From Pelosinus fermentans (GTDB taxonomy: Bacteria; Bacillota; Negativicutes; DSM-13327), in the NCBI GenBank assembly GCA_002434245.1, contig DJJR01000047.1, positions 1 through 9,299 on the forward strand: DNA of 9,299 nucleotides, given 5' to 3'. Positions 1-6,834 of this stretch are shown here, piece by piece. The notes beneath the pieces are model-generated. The model had not been told where the DNA came from, did no database searches, and saw nothing but the letters and a program-made list of their open reading frames with translations. Position numbers and translations under genes: made by a program. Every line of letters begins with the position of its first letter. Position 1 is the first letter of the stretch.

Positions 1-9
1 AATGGCTAA

Positions 10-282
10 TCAACATTCATGTGTGGTTATTTCAAAATTGCTGGCAAATGCGTCTCTACCAATGGCAGTCACGTGATATTCACCAGCCTCGGTCAGTATC
101 ATCCTCTCTATGGAAATAGTACTCCTTTCTGATTCTAATCCTATTACGGTCGCCGTTTTACGAAATGACTGGCTTGTCTTTAATTTATACCAAACCCCAT
201 AACGTTCTATTTTACTTTTTTCTTTTTTGGTCTTTTTGTCTTTTATTTTCATATCAATACCATTTTTGTTGTTAGATTTCAT
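10..282 (-). CDS. Small BspA-like leucine-rich-repeat fragment protein, 90 aa
   Basis: The ATG at 282 is preceded by a strong GGAGG ribosome binding site at 291-295 with an 8-nt spacer, so this start is well supported. The first ~27 residues are almost all Lys/Asn/Glu/Asp, with no signal peptide or membrane segment. Residues ~29-82 read like the opening of a BspA-type (LRR_5) repeat protein: a GVWYKL segment, then TVIGLES, then GEYHVTAIGRDAFASN, which matches the family pattern of YxVTxIGxxAFxxN. Only one such repeat is present before a TGA stop, whereas BspA-like proteins normally carry many and are secreted. It is therefore either a small stand-alone protein or a truncated relic of a larger surface protein. 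The LRR resemblance is seen in the sequence; any binding role is unknown. Confidence 0.7.
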   Translation of the reverse strand: MKSNNKNGIDMKIKDKKTKKEKSKIERYGVWYKLKTSQSFRKTATVIGLESERSTISIERMILTEAGEYHVTAIGRDAFASNFEITTHEC

Positions 283-362
283 TTATTTTCCCTCCAAAGA
301 CGTTTTTGTTCTAAAAAAGCAGTGGTTCAATACCAATAAACCTTAACCGCTCCTTATCAAAA

Positions 363-371
363 TCTATACCA
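363..371 (-). promoter_or_regulatory. Possible extended -10 promoter element for the LRR-fragment gene
   Basis: Read on the minus strand, this is TGGTATAGA, a TGn-TATAGA extended -10 element about 80 bp upstream of the ATG at 282. I see no matching -35 box 17 bp further upstream, so the call rests on the extended -10 alone and is weak. Confidence 0.22.
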
Positions 372-529
372 TGCAAACATCTGATTTATTTTATTTACGG
401 CTATATTTTGCACCAGAACCCGGCAGGTGAATGTTTCACTTTCTCACCTATCCTCATACTCATGATTGCGCGAATATAATTAACTCAATACAGCAAGCTT
501 GCCCCTCCCTTGAGTCATTCATTTCTTCA

Positions 530-1150
530 TCAAACTTGGGTTATATTCCCTTCAAAGATATCTGCGGCCCATTCTGGACTGTCCTCAGAAGGAGTAGACG
601 TTGTACAATCTAAGAATCCGTCCGATGTATACCAATCAGTAGTACCGTCATCATTTTCGTATCCGATAAAAATTGATTCGCCATTAGGATTGCCACAATA
701 ATCGGTTTCTTCCTGTGTGTGAATCCAATTGGGGTTACGACCCAAAAGTTCTGATATATTTTCGACGTCTGATTCAATGTCCGCTGATGTAAAGGAAATT
801 GGATCAACTTCCCATTGTTTTTCTGGTTCGTCCTTTTTGCTTCTCTCAGAGAGTTTAGAATGTGCAAACCCTATCCCTATTACAGCGACTAGAATAATAC
901 CACCCCAGACCGCTATTTTTTTTAACCTTTTATACATTTTTTCCCTACTTTCCTTTTTTATATCTTCTTCTCTTTTGTGGATTCTTTCAAGAGCTCGACC
1001 AAGGGTATCATTATCAATGAAGCCTTCACGTGGCACTTCTTTTTTTAAAGGTTCCTGGATGACGAATTCTCTGCCTAACTTTCTATTATTGTCTAGTCTT
1101 AATTTCATTTTCGGCGCTAAAATCGCTGCCATTTCTTTAATGTTGTCCAT
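530..1150 (-). CDS. Single-pass membrane protein of unknown function, 206 aa
   Basis: The frame is open further upstream to a TTG at 1321. I chose the ATG at 1150 because a purine-rich AGGGGG (1161-1166) sits 10 nt before it, and the 57 upstream residues look like translated non-coding DNA. Residues 1-78 are hydrophilic, with a charged helical stretch at ~50-78 (many Arg/Lys/Glu) that could form a coiled coil. Residues ~79-96 are a transmembrane segment (IAVWGGIILVAVIGIGFA). The positive charges just before it (YKRLKK) predict the N-terminus in the cytoplasm. The ~110-residue outer part is acidic and has two cysteines (in YCGNP and DCTTS) that could form a disulfide. There is no signal peptide and no family I recognise. 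A tail-out anchor with a small acidic domain would fit a sensor or a cell-surface accessory protein, but that is inference. Confidence 0.75.
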   Translation of the reverse strand: MDNIKEMAAILAPKMKLRLDNNRKLGREFVIQEPLKKEVPREGFIDNDTLGRALERIHKREEDIKKESREKMYKRLKKIAVWGGIILVAVIGIGFAHSKLSERSKKDEPEKQWEVDPISFTSADIESDVENISELLGRNPNWIHTQEETDYCGNPNGESIFIGYENDDGTTDWYTSDGFLDCTTSTPSEDSPEWAADIFEGNITQV

Positions 1151-1344
1151 GTAAAAATTTCCCCCTATAATAAAATTTTTTCTACGGTGGTGCGTTTCAT
1201 CGCGAATGCTTCCGCAAGCTTCGTTGCCTTGGCACGCTAAGCGCAATCCGCAATCCATTGGTCCCATGAGTAAGTCTTCTGCAGAAGCACTCCCATCGTT
1301 CCATACGGCAGGTTTTTCCAAGCAATATGCAAATCTTTTGCGGG

Positions 1345-1578
1345 TTATATAGTTTCATCATTTCCGTTCTCCGCATAACATGTGAATTGCTTCTGATATT
1401 TCACGGTTTTTCCTTCTTCGGATATTTTAGTTGGAAACTGTTGACGCGATCTCCGTGTAAACCGTTTGCAAACTAATGCGTCTTGCGGTGGATGGAATCG
1501 ACCGTCGTGGCAACAGTAGACTCTCAGGCCGATTACACAACCCTCGCAACATAAGCTGCATGCATTACTATTCTGCAT
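1345..1578 (-). CDS. Possible Cys-rich small protein, 77 aa
   Basis: The ATG at 1578 follows an AAGGAAGGG purine tract with a roughly 10-nt gap. The frame also runs upstream to 1665 through the GC-rich leader, but that part reads like non-coding sequence. The product begins with a dense cysteine cluster (SLCCEGC, then VYCC within 16 residues) and a later ALVCKRF and FTCYAE. These spacings could form a small zinc-binding knuckle, although no canonical paired CxxC-CxxC ribbon is complete. The basic stretch RFTRRSRQQ would allow nucleic-acid contact. It lies downstream of two promoter-like repeats and a structured-looking leader, and it is richer in GC (about 50% by hand count) than the other genes. 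It may be a real small regulatory protein or a chance frame inside a non-coding RNA; I do not recognise a family. Confidence 0.4.
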   Translation of the reverse strand: MQNSNACSLCCEGCVIGLRVYCCHDGRFHPPQDALVCKRFTRRSRQQFPTKISEEGKTVKYQKQFTCYAENGNDETI

Positions 1579-1703
1579 AGATAGTACCCTTCCTTGACTA
1601 TTTCTGTCACCTTTAAGGCGCCCTTGTCGTATCAGCTCGGTAGGTTGACTGCCGGGGGACTCCACGCGACCCCAGCCTCGCGGTTGGTTTGGTATCTGTT
1701 TTT
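1579..1703 (-). other. GC-rich leader that may fold, upstream of the Cys-rich ORF
   Basis: The row 1621-1680 is about 67% GC by hand count, against 25-45% for most of the window. On the minus strand it contains short complementary blocks: CGCGA/TCGCG around GGCTGGGG, GGGG/CCCC around TCGCGTGGAGT, and CGCC/GGTG next to the start codon. It would be the 5' leader if the promoter-like element at 1704-1733 is used. I could not match it to any riboswitch or RNA family from memory. Together with 1704-1888 (repeats, promoter-like boxes and a terminator), it accounts for the roughly 310-base gap between genes here. Confidence 0.3.
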
Positions 1704-1733
1704 AGTATAGATCAGGATTTCGCAGAATGTCGG
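1704..1733 (-). promoter_or_regulatory. Promoter-like element, proximal copy
   Basis: On the minus strand a -35-like CCGACA (1728-1733) and a -10-like TATACT (1704-1709) are separated by 18 bp. The -35 part lies inside the 21-bp direct repeat. It points towards the GC-rich leader and the Cys-rich ORF. The -35 box matches TTGACA at only four of six bases. Confidence 0.33.
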
Positions 1734-1829
1734 AAGCGTTTTAGATTCTTCTGCTTCCCTCGCTGCGGTGCGTGCTTCATAAACATACTATACACCCGGG
1801 TAAGCAGGGAATGTCGGACGCGTTTTAGA
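1725..1829. repeat. Two direct copies of a 21-bp repeat, 84 bp apart
   Basis: The copies are at 1725-1745 and 1809-1829 and differ at one base (A or C after GAATGTCGGA, followed in both by GCGTTTTAGA). Each is preceded within a few bases by GCAG. The first copy also overlaps an inverted repeat GGAAGC (1732-1737) / GCTTCC (1753-1758). They coincide with the -35 boxes of the two promoter-like elements, so they may be regulator-binding sites. A recombination or attachment site is a weaker alternative. Confidence 0.7.
1787..1817 (-). promoter_or_regulatory. Promoter-like element, distal copy
   Basis: This is the second version of the same arrangement on the minus strand: CCGACA (1812-1817), a 19-bp spacer, then TATAGT (1787-1792). 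Both copies keep a TATA box at nearly the same distance from the repeat, which argues for a duplicated promoter or regulator site rather than an accidental repeat. It lies just beyond the operon terminator at 1831-1855, where a new transcription unit would be expected to begin. Confidence 0.28.
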
Positions 1830-1830
1830 C

Positions 1831-1855
1831 AAAAAAAAAACCGACTCATAGCCGG
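1831..1855 (-). terminator. Intrinsic terminator of the kinase-STAND operon
   Basis: On the minus strand CCGGCT-ATG-AGTCGG forms a 6-bp stem (one G-U pair) with a 3-nt loop, followed directly by ten T residues (1840-1831). It lies 33 bp beyond the stop codon of the kinase-STAND gene and just before the promoter-like repeats, so it cleanly separates two transcription units. Confidence 0.85.
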
Positions 1856-1888
1856 GAGGTATATTAAACTTTATTAATTTGATACGTG

Positions 1889-4800
1889 CTATTTTGGTTC
1901 CATTTCAATTAGGCATTTACCAATTTTAGCCAATTCATGCCAATCGTCATATATTATTTTATTCGCCGCGCTAAGCGTCTTATATATTTCCAGCACCTTT
2001 TCATATTGCATTAATGCTATTTCTTTATTCTTTTCTCCGAAGAAAGCACCAATAGCTAAACGGATACGAATGGTTTCAGGACTGTTTTCACCGAAGATTT
2101 TTATTTGAAACGCCAATGCTGCTATAAAACATCTGGCTGCCTCATCGGGATGATTCTTCATAAAAGCTGCACCGACATTACCAATCGCATATGCAGGTCC
2201 GAATGTTAATGCTGCTTTATTAAAGAGATATGGATCCGTTTCCGGCACATTCCGAAAATACTCAATCATGCGTTCTCCATCACCTATTTTACCATAAGCA
2301 TAACCTAATGATTCATAAATAAGCATGATAATATATTTACCATAATCGGTTCTTTTTTTATATAAATTGAGTGCATTATTAAAATTCTCAATCGCCTTTG
2401 GGTAATCATCTTTATTCATATAATAAGAACCTAATTGGTAATAAGAGAATGCTGTTGTTGGATGGTTTTCTCCGAATACTTTTCGATTGACTTCCAAAGC
2501 TTTCACCAATGGTATCAATGCTTTTTCGTCATCTGAAGTAGCACTATTAACGCTTTTTATGTTATATACTGAAGCTGTATAAATAGATTCATCGCCTGCG
2601 ATATTCATTGCTAAAGATAACGCATTATCCAGATATATTTTTGCTCTATCTTTTTTATTAAATATAGTACACATCAGTCCTAATTGTTGATAGGAAATCA
2701 TCAAAACATCACTATAATTCCGTTTATGTTTTTTTCTCTTACATATATCTAGTGCTTTTTTTAAATACGACTCCGCTTCTTTGAAATCCTCTGTTAATAA
2801 ATAAAGATTGCCGATTGAGTTATACACGCTTGCAGTGGAATAATGATCTGCCCCATTGATGGCAATAAATACCTTCAATGCGTTGCTGAAATACGACAAC
2901 GCCGAATCATACTCAAATTTTTGGATGAATGAGTTGCCGGCTTGTAAAGAAAGTGCGGCGTATTGAACACTGCTTTTTCCATATACTGTAGCTGAAATTA
3001 CTAAAGCCTTATCTATATAATCGCATGCTGAATCGCAATCGCCTACTAATATGCGAACCTGATTGTACGCCGCATACATATTTGATGTCAATTCAGTCTC
3101 GTCTTTAACTCTCTTACACGTCAGCTCTAACATTTCCGCAGCGGCAGAATGTTCTATATAAGTTTTGTTAAGACACTCTTCCGCATATTCAATCATTCCC
3201 TTTATCATCGCACTGCATTTCACGCTATCCGGCTTCAGCTCACGGTACGCAAGGTCGGAAATAACCGGATGTAGAGAAACATAGTGCGTTTCCCCGTCAT
3301 ATTGAATCCATCTGTGGTCAATCAGACCGTCTATGTCGGTGTAGTCCTCGTCGTCGTATTCGTCGCTTTTATAGCGTTCAGATAAAGCCCATATATAGAA
3401 GGTCTTTTTACCCACGCCTGTATGCGGAATAATCGCCATGTTAGTCATGATGAAAGAGTAATTTTCATTAGCGATAATTTCCTCCATATTGAATAGGTTA
3501 CGGATATGTTCATACACTACGTTTTCACGCTCCGCCGCACTTATTCCCTCCTTATCGACAGCGATTTTGGTGCGTAGTTTTGGGTCGAGGCCGTTTCGTA
3601 AACGCGCAAGCATTTCTGCAGGTGTTTTCATACTCTTCTGCATAGCGGTTGCGATAAGCATCAATGTCATCGTATGCCCAAGTACAAGACCGATGATTTC
3701 CAGCACAACAGCTACCTGATCATCCACTAGCTTGTCCAGCGCATAGTATTCGCTGAACAGTTTCATAAGGTCGCCGTCATCTGTCATTTCTGTGATTTCT
3801 ATGGTATTTCCATCGTGCTTCTCCCTGGAGGTAAAAATGACCTTGTAATTCCCAGAGACAAACTCCGCAAAATGGTCGTCGGCAACAGTGTTGTAGTTAT
3901 CGACAACGATTAAGGTTCTTTTACCATGATACTCTTGCCTTAAACTGCTTATCTTGTCCTGGTATATGTTTTGGACAGCCTCATTGCCGTATTTGCTTTC
4001 ATATTGGGCAATTTTAGCGGTGTCGAAATTATAGAATTTCATTGAATATGCAACGGTTTCCTGTAAGTCTCGGCTATAGGTGATGAACTGCACGATGTCA
4101 TATTTTTCGCGATTCTCCCAAGCGTATTTTTTAGCCAGTTCGGTCTTGCCGATCCCACCGATTCCCTCTAAAATCACATAACTATCCTTTTGGAGATATT
4201 CGTCAATATCCGAAATTTCTTTTTCCCTGCATACGAAATGCACGTTTGGTCGCTTGGGACTGTTTTCAAGCTCAATGCGTTGTCTCAGCATCTTTAACTC
4301 TTCAATCTTTGCCCGCATCTCCGCAACACTTTGCAGGCGGAGTTTCGGAGTTCTAGACAGGTTTTTTTTCAAAAAAGCGTTCGTGCTGTCAATAAGCAGC
4401 GTTGATGCACCTTTTAAATAACCTTCTTCATTATTCAAGAACCAGCGTGATGGAATAGCCCAGTCGTTTTCTTCGAGCGGTCTTCCTTTGAGTATCGTAA
4501 AGAAAATTGCTGCAACTGAAAACAAGTCCGTCGCCGGGTTGAGGCAAAACGATTTTGCATTAGGAATTTTCTTGAGTTCAGGATCAGAGTAACTCCTTTT
4601 GAATGACGGGAAAAATTCACTGAAAGGATTAGATGATGAATATGCGCTATTGTAGTCAATCATACGCATAATGTTCAATTTAGAACAGTGGATGTTGTCA
4701 GGAGATATGTCCAAATGGAGATAGCCTTTATCATGTATCGCTTCCAACGCGTCAAGGATTGCCAGGATGCAATCGCAGAGTATGGTGAAATCCTTATCCA

Positions 4801-5212
4801 CATAATAACCCTCGCTGATTCTCTCGGACAGCATCTCCCCTTTTTCAGTCGTTATAATCGTGTATAACGTATTATTCTTTTCAATCGGTTTTTCATACTG
4901 TAAAATCCATGGGTCGTTATTCTCCTCGGTATACCGTAGTCTCATTGCTATTTCCGATTCGCGCATGGCGCGCGACTTTCGGTTTTGAACAGCATCGGTT
5001 TTGCCCTCCAAGAAACGAACTGTACCGTCTGTCTCGCGTCCCTCAGTCAAATCATAAGGATAAAACTCCTTAATCATACAGTAATCAGAACAACCATTCA
5101 GACGTGCTTTATAGACGATTGACGATCCGCCAACACCAGCAATTTTAAGTAGCGTGTACGATATCCCATTTAACGTCAACGCGCTGACACCTACGTCAAG
5201 CAGTGATGTCAT
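1889..5212 (-). CDS. Protein kinase - STAND (NB-ARC-like) NTPase - TPR fusion protein, 1107 aa
   Basis: This is a three-part signalling protein. Residues ~15-305 form a Ser/Thr-type kinase: glycine loop GVGGSSIVYKA (26-36), ATP-binding Lys48 (MIKEF), catalytic HLDISPDN with Asp168 and Asn173, metal-binding Asp186 in a DYN variant of DFG, SDPE as the APE-like motif, and DLFS (229-232) for the DxWS motif. All key residues are present, so it is probably active. Residues ~325-660 form a STAND switch ATPase: FVCREKEI, Walker A GIGGIGKT (350-357), Walker B TLIVVDN with Asp438, an arginine motif VIFTSR (458-463), a GLPL-like GLVLGHTMTL, and an MHD-like LHPVISD (647-653). Residues ~700-1100 are TPR-type helical pairs, the usual sensor end. 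There are no membrane segments. The start overlaps the upstream stop (ATGA), with a GGGG purine tract 9 nt before it. By family logic, ligand binding to the TPRs would switch the NTPase and unleash the kinase. The phosphorylation targets are unknown. Confidence 0.92.
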   Translation of the reverse strand: MTSLLDVGVSALTLNGISYTLLKIAGVGGSSIVYKARLNGCSDYCMIKEFYPYDLTEGRETDGTVRFLEGKTDAVQNRKSRAMRESEIAMRLRYTEENNDPWILQYEKPIEKNNTLYTIITTEKGEMLSERISEGYYVDKDFTILCDCILAILDALEAIHDKGYLHLDISPDNIHCSKLNIMRMIDYNSAYSSSNPFSEFFPSFKRSYSDPELKKIPNAKSFCLNPATDLFSVAAIFFTILKGRPLEENDWAIPSRWFLNNEEGYLKGASTLLIDSTNAFLKKNLSRTPKLRLQSVAEMRAKIEELKMLRQRIELENSPKRPNVHFVCREKEISDIDEYLQKDSYVILEGIGGIGKTELAKKYAWENREKYDIVQFITYSRDLQETVAYSMKFYNFDTAKIAQYESKYGNEAVQNIYQDKISSLRQEYHGKRTLIVVDNYNTVADDHFAEFVSGNYKVIFTSREKHDGNTIEITEMTDDGDLMKLFSEYYALDKLVDDQVAVVLEIIGLVLGHTMTLMLIATAMQKSMKTPAEMLARLRNGLDPKLRTKIAVDKEGISAAERENVVYEHIRNLFNMEEIIANENYSFIMTNMAIIPHTGVGKKTFYIWALSERYKSDEYDDEDYTDIDGLIDHRWIQYDGETHYVSLHPVISDLAYRELKPDSVKCSAMIKGMIEYAEECLNKTYIEHSAAAEMLELTCKRVKDETELTSNMYAAYNQVRILVGDCDSACDYIDKALVISATVYGKSSVQYAALSLQAGNSFIQKFEYDSALSYFSNALKVFIAINGADHYSTASVYNSIGNLYLLTEDFKEAESYLKKALDICKRKKHKRNYSDVLMISYQQLGLMCTIFNKKDRAKIYLDNALSLAMNIAGDESIYTASVYNIKSVNSATSDDEKALIPLVKALEVNRKVFGENHPTTAFSYYQLGSYYMNKDDYPKAIENFNNALNLYKKRTDYGKYIIMLIYESLGYAYGKIGDGERMIEYFRNVPETDPYLFNKAALTFGPAYAIGNVGAAFMKNHPDEAARCFIAALAFQIKIFGENSPETIRIRLAIGAFFGEKNKEIALMQYEKVLEIYKTLSAANKIIYDDWHELAKIGKCLIEMEPK

Positions 5213-6510
5213 TTCTCATCGCCCCTTCTGAACAGTTGCTCTATAACTCTGATAATTCGTTCTACTGTATCATCGTCCTCATCTTTGCCATCGCCCGTGC
5301 AACAGGCGTAATAAAGCGCGTTCATTATAATCCAGTCAAAAGGATTTCGAGGATCAAGCAGCGGCATACCACATGGCTCTAATAAAGTGTCATTGATAAT
5401 ATTGATGCATTCTTCAAGCTCTGTGTAACGGTCGGAATACTCGTTGCAATCTGGAGTTCCCGCCTTCACGTAGAGCCACATAAGAAGTAGATGCTTCCGC
5501 TTAACCTCAGTTAGACTTTTACTACCCTTTAATTCCTGCTTCCCTACCCCCTTTATCTCCGCCAAGGTTGTACGCGGCAGAGGGTCTTCGGCTATCTTTT
5601 TTAACACAGTATTTATTATGGATTGCTTACCTTTCAGCGAAGGTATACTCATGGTAACCAGTTTGCAAATTTCCTCGTCTGTTAGATCACCGTCGGTTCT
5701 TGATGTCTCTCTAATCTCATCATAGTATTTTATCGTGTTATATAATTCTATGAACTTTTCATACGCCAACCTGCGGAATGAGCCAAAATTAAATTTATTC
5801 TTTAAAATAAATTTGTTCAGCTCATCAACAGACGATATCTGTTTAACATTTCTAGCAAGAACCTCTGTTAAGCGCTCACCTAACACATCATTTTCTACCG
5901 GATCGGGATTTGGCACATTGTCAAGATAAATATGCTGTTCGATCAATGCCTCAGCTTGTTTGTACTCCAACTTCTCATCAAGACAATATCTGTAGATTAT
6001 ATCCTTATAATCGCGCATATACAGTCCATCAAGCCAACAACTTTGCATTAAAAACCATGACGTTTCTTTGGCGTTCATTTGAAGGGCAAAAGCAATTTTG
6101 AGGGCTGATTCTTTGGTCAACGCTTTCGCCTTGCCACTCAGCCAGTTATTAACATTGACCGCTCCGCACTTTTTTCGTAAATTTCTTATGATCTCATCAC
6201 GCGTTGTTTCCAAAGTTGCCGCCCTTAATTCGATTTCTTTCTCCAGTTCTTCTTTGACTGTCCGAATCGGGAAATCATCGCGCAAAAAGCATTTGATTTC
6301 ATTAATATCGTCCATACATTGTGCCTGTTCTTGAGCAAAATCGGTTAGTGCGGGAACACATATATTATCATTTGTTTTCATAATAGATTTTTGTATCATG
6401 AACGCATGGGATTCATCATACATACCTTTCGTAAGAATTTGGTGAAGATAGCCCATACTATCAGCAGAGTGGCTGAAGGACAGCAAACTGAGGAGGACGC
6501 ACAGGGACAT
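5209..6510 (-). CDS. Helix-turn-helix-like partner protein of the kinase-STAND operon, up to 433 aa
   Basis: The stop overlaps the kinase start by 4 bp (ATGA), so the two genes are translationally coupled and should act together. Residues ~119-154 (NVNNWLSG, then ESALKIAFALQMN, then ETSWFLM) resemble the WLSG...RE..LKIAFALG pattern of XRE-like helix-turn-helix proteins, followed by an all-helical ~280-residue region with no motif I recognise. The remainder is charged and soluble. The start is uncertain. The ATG at 6510 has AAGGA directly against it with no spacer, and its first 18 residues are oddly hydrophobic (MSLCVLLSLLSFSHSADS). The ATG at 6456 (MGYLHQILTKG) gives a more natural cytosolic N-terminus but lacks a clear ribosome binding site. 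It may regulate the operon through the upstream GTGAC sites, or be a partner or substrate of the kinase. Both roles are inference. Confidence 0.85.
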   Translation of the reverse strand: MSLCVLLSLLSFSHSADSMGYLHQILTKGMYDESHAFMIQKSIMKTNDNICVPALTDFAQEQAQCMDDINEIKCFLRDDFPIRTVKEELEKEIELRAATLETTRDEIIRNLRKKCGAVNVNNWLSGKAKALTKESALKIAFALQMNAKETSWFLMQSCWLDGLYMRDYKDIIYRYCLDEKLEYKQAEALIEQHIYLDNVPNPDPVENDVLGERLTEVLARNVKQISSVDELNKFILKNKFNFGSFRRLAYEKFIELYNTIKYYDEIRETSRTDGDLTDEEICKLVTMSIPSLKGKQSIINTVLKKIAEDPLPRTTLAEIKGVGKQELKGSKSLTEVKRKHLLLMWLYVKAGTPDCNEYSDRYTELEECINIINDTLLEPCGMPLLDPRNPFDWIIMNALYYACCTGDGKDEDDDTVERIIRVIEQLFRRGDEK

Positions 6511-6554
6511 TCCTTAATTTGCATTTCTTTAAAAGAAAATTCTTAATTAGTTTG

Positions 6555-6586
6555 GGAGTGACAAAAGAGGAGTGACCATCTGTCAC
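6555..6586. promoter_or_regulatory. Operator-like cluster of GTGAC half-sites upstream of the kinase operon
   Basis: GGAGTGAC occurs twice in direct orientation (6555-6562 and 6569-6576, 14 bp apart). The second copy is also the left arm of a perfect inverted repeat GTGAC-CATCT-GTCAC (6572-6586). The cluster lies 45-76 bp upstream of the ATG at 6510. On the minus strand the first half-site is part of TTGTCA, which could be a -35 box, although I see no good -10 at the right distance. This is a plausible binding site for a dimeric regulator, possibly the helix-turn-helix-like product of the next gene. Confidence 0.4.
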
Positions 6587-6622
6587 ATCTTATTCAACTA
6601 CCTCATTCCTCAAAAACGCACA

Positions 6623-6665
6623 AACTCCTGCCAAATTACAAAGATCTGGCAGGAGTTCTATTTTT
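6623..6665 (+). terminator. Strong intrinsic terminator hairpin, plus orientation
   Basis: AACTCCTGCCA (6623-6633) pairs perfectly with TGGCAGGAGTT (6647-6657) around a 13-nt loop, and TATTTTT follows on the plus strand. No plus-strand gene is visible before it. Read on the minus strand, it has a weaker T-run (GCGTTTTTG), so it may work in both directions and insulate the kinase operon from read-through of the nuclease genes. The gene-free stretch 6511-6834 holds this hairpin, the AT-rich dyad at 6697-6721, the terminator at 6800-6825 and the GTGAC sites. Confidence 0.65.
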
Positions 6666-6696
6666 CGCCGTTACCAATGATACAGTTCTTCACATA

Positions 6697-6721
6697 AAAA
6701 ATATACTATGAGTATATTTTT
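6697..6721. promoter_or_regulatory. Perfect AT-rich dyad, operator or weak terminator
   Basis: AAAAATATAC (6697-6706) and GTATATTTTT (6712-6721) are exact reverse complements around TATGA. The symmetric A and T ends could act as a weak bidirectional terminator. The compact 25-bp dyad also has the size of an operator. The sequence does not decide between these. Confidence 0.4.
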
Positions 6722-6799
6722 GAAGTCTACATTAGTCCGATAACAGCCAGAATGTTAACAAATCATAACATCCTGAGCAAAACAAATATTATTTCACTG

Positions 6800-6825
6800 A
6801 AAGAAAATACCAATATCTTTTGGTA
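6800..6825 (-). terminator. Small intrinsic terminator after the GIY-YIG pseudogene
   Basis: On the minus strand TACCAA-AAGATA-TTGGTA (6825-6808) forms a 6-bp stem followed by TTTTCTTT (6807-6800). It begins 10 bp past the final stop of the GIY-YIG reading frame, the normal place for a gene terminator. Confidence 0.55.
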
Positions 6826-6834
6826 AGTGCTTCG

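Noticed and set aside
426..448. Inverted repeat GGTGA/TCACC downstream of the membrane protein gene as a terminator
   Set aside because: The stem is five base pairs with a 13-nt loop, and no T-run follows on either strand.
493..502. Palindrome GCAAGCTTGC
   Set aside because: It is a short isolated palindrome with no neighbouring gene start or second copy to give it a role.
729..1154. Plus-strand 141-codon frame
   Set aside because: It lies opposite the membrane protein gene and looks like its antisense shadow, with hydrophobic Ser/Leu-rich runs.
1151..1321. N-terminal extension of the membrane protein from a TTG at 1321
   Set aside because: The ATG at 1150 has a purine-rich ribosome binding site, and the upstream 57 residues do not look like a protein domain.
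1725..1829. CRISPR array, because GTTTTAGA in the repeat resembles part of a Cas9-type repeat
   Set aside because: There are only two copies, the 63-bp gap is not spacer-like, and no cas gene is present.
1689..1877. Plus-strand 62-codon frame with a repeated ECRxRFR motif
   Set aside because: The motif is only the translation of the 21-bp DNA repeat, and the frame runs through the terminator's poly-A tract. No ribosome binding site is visible.
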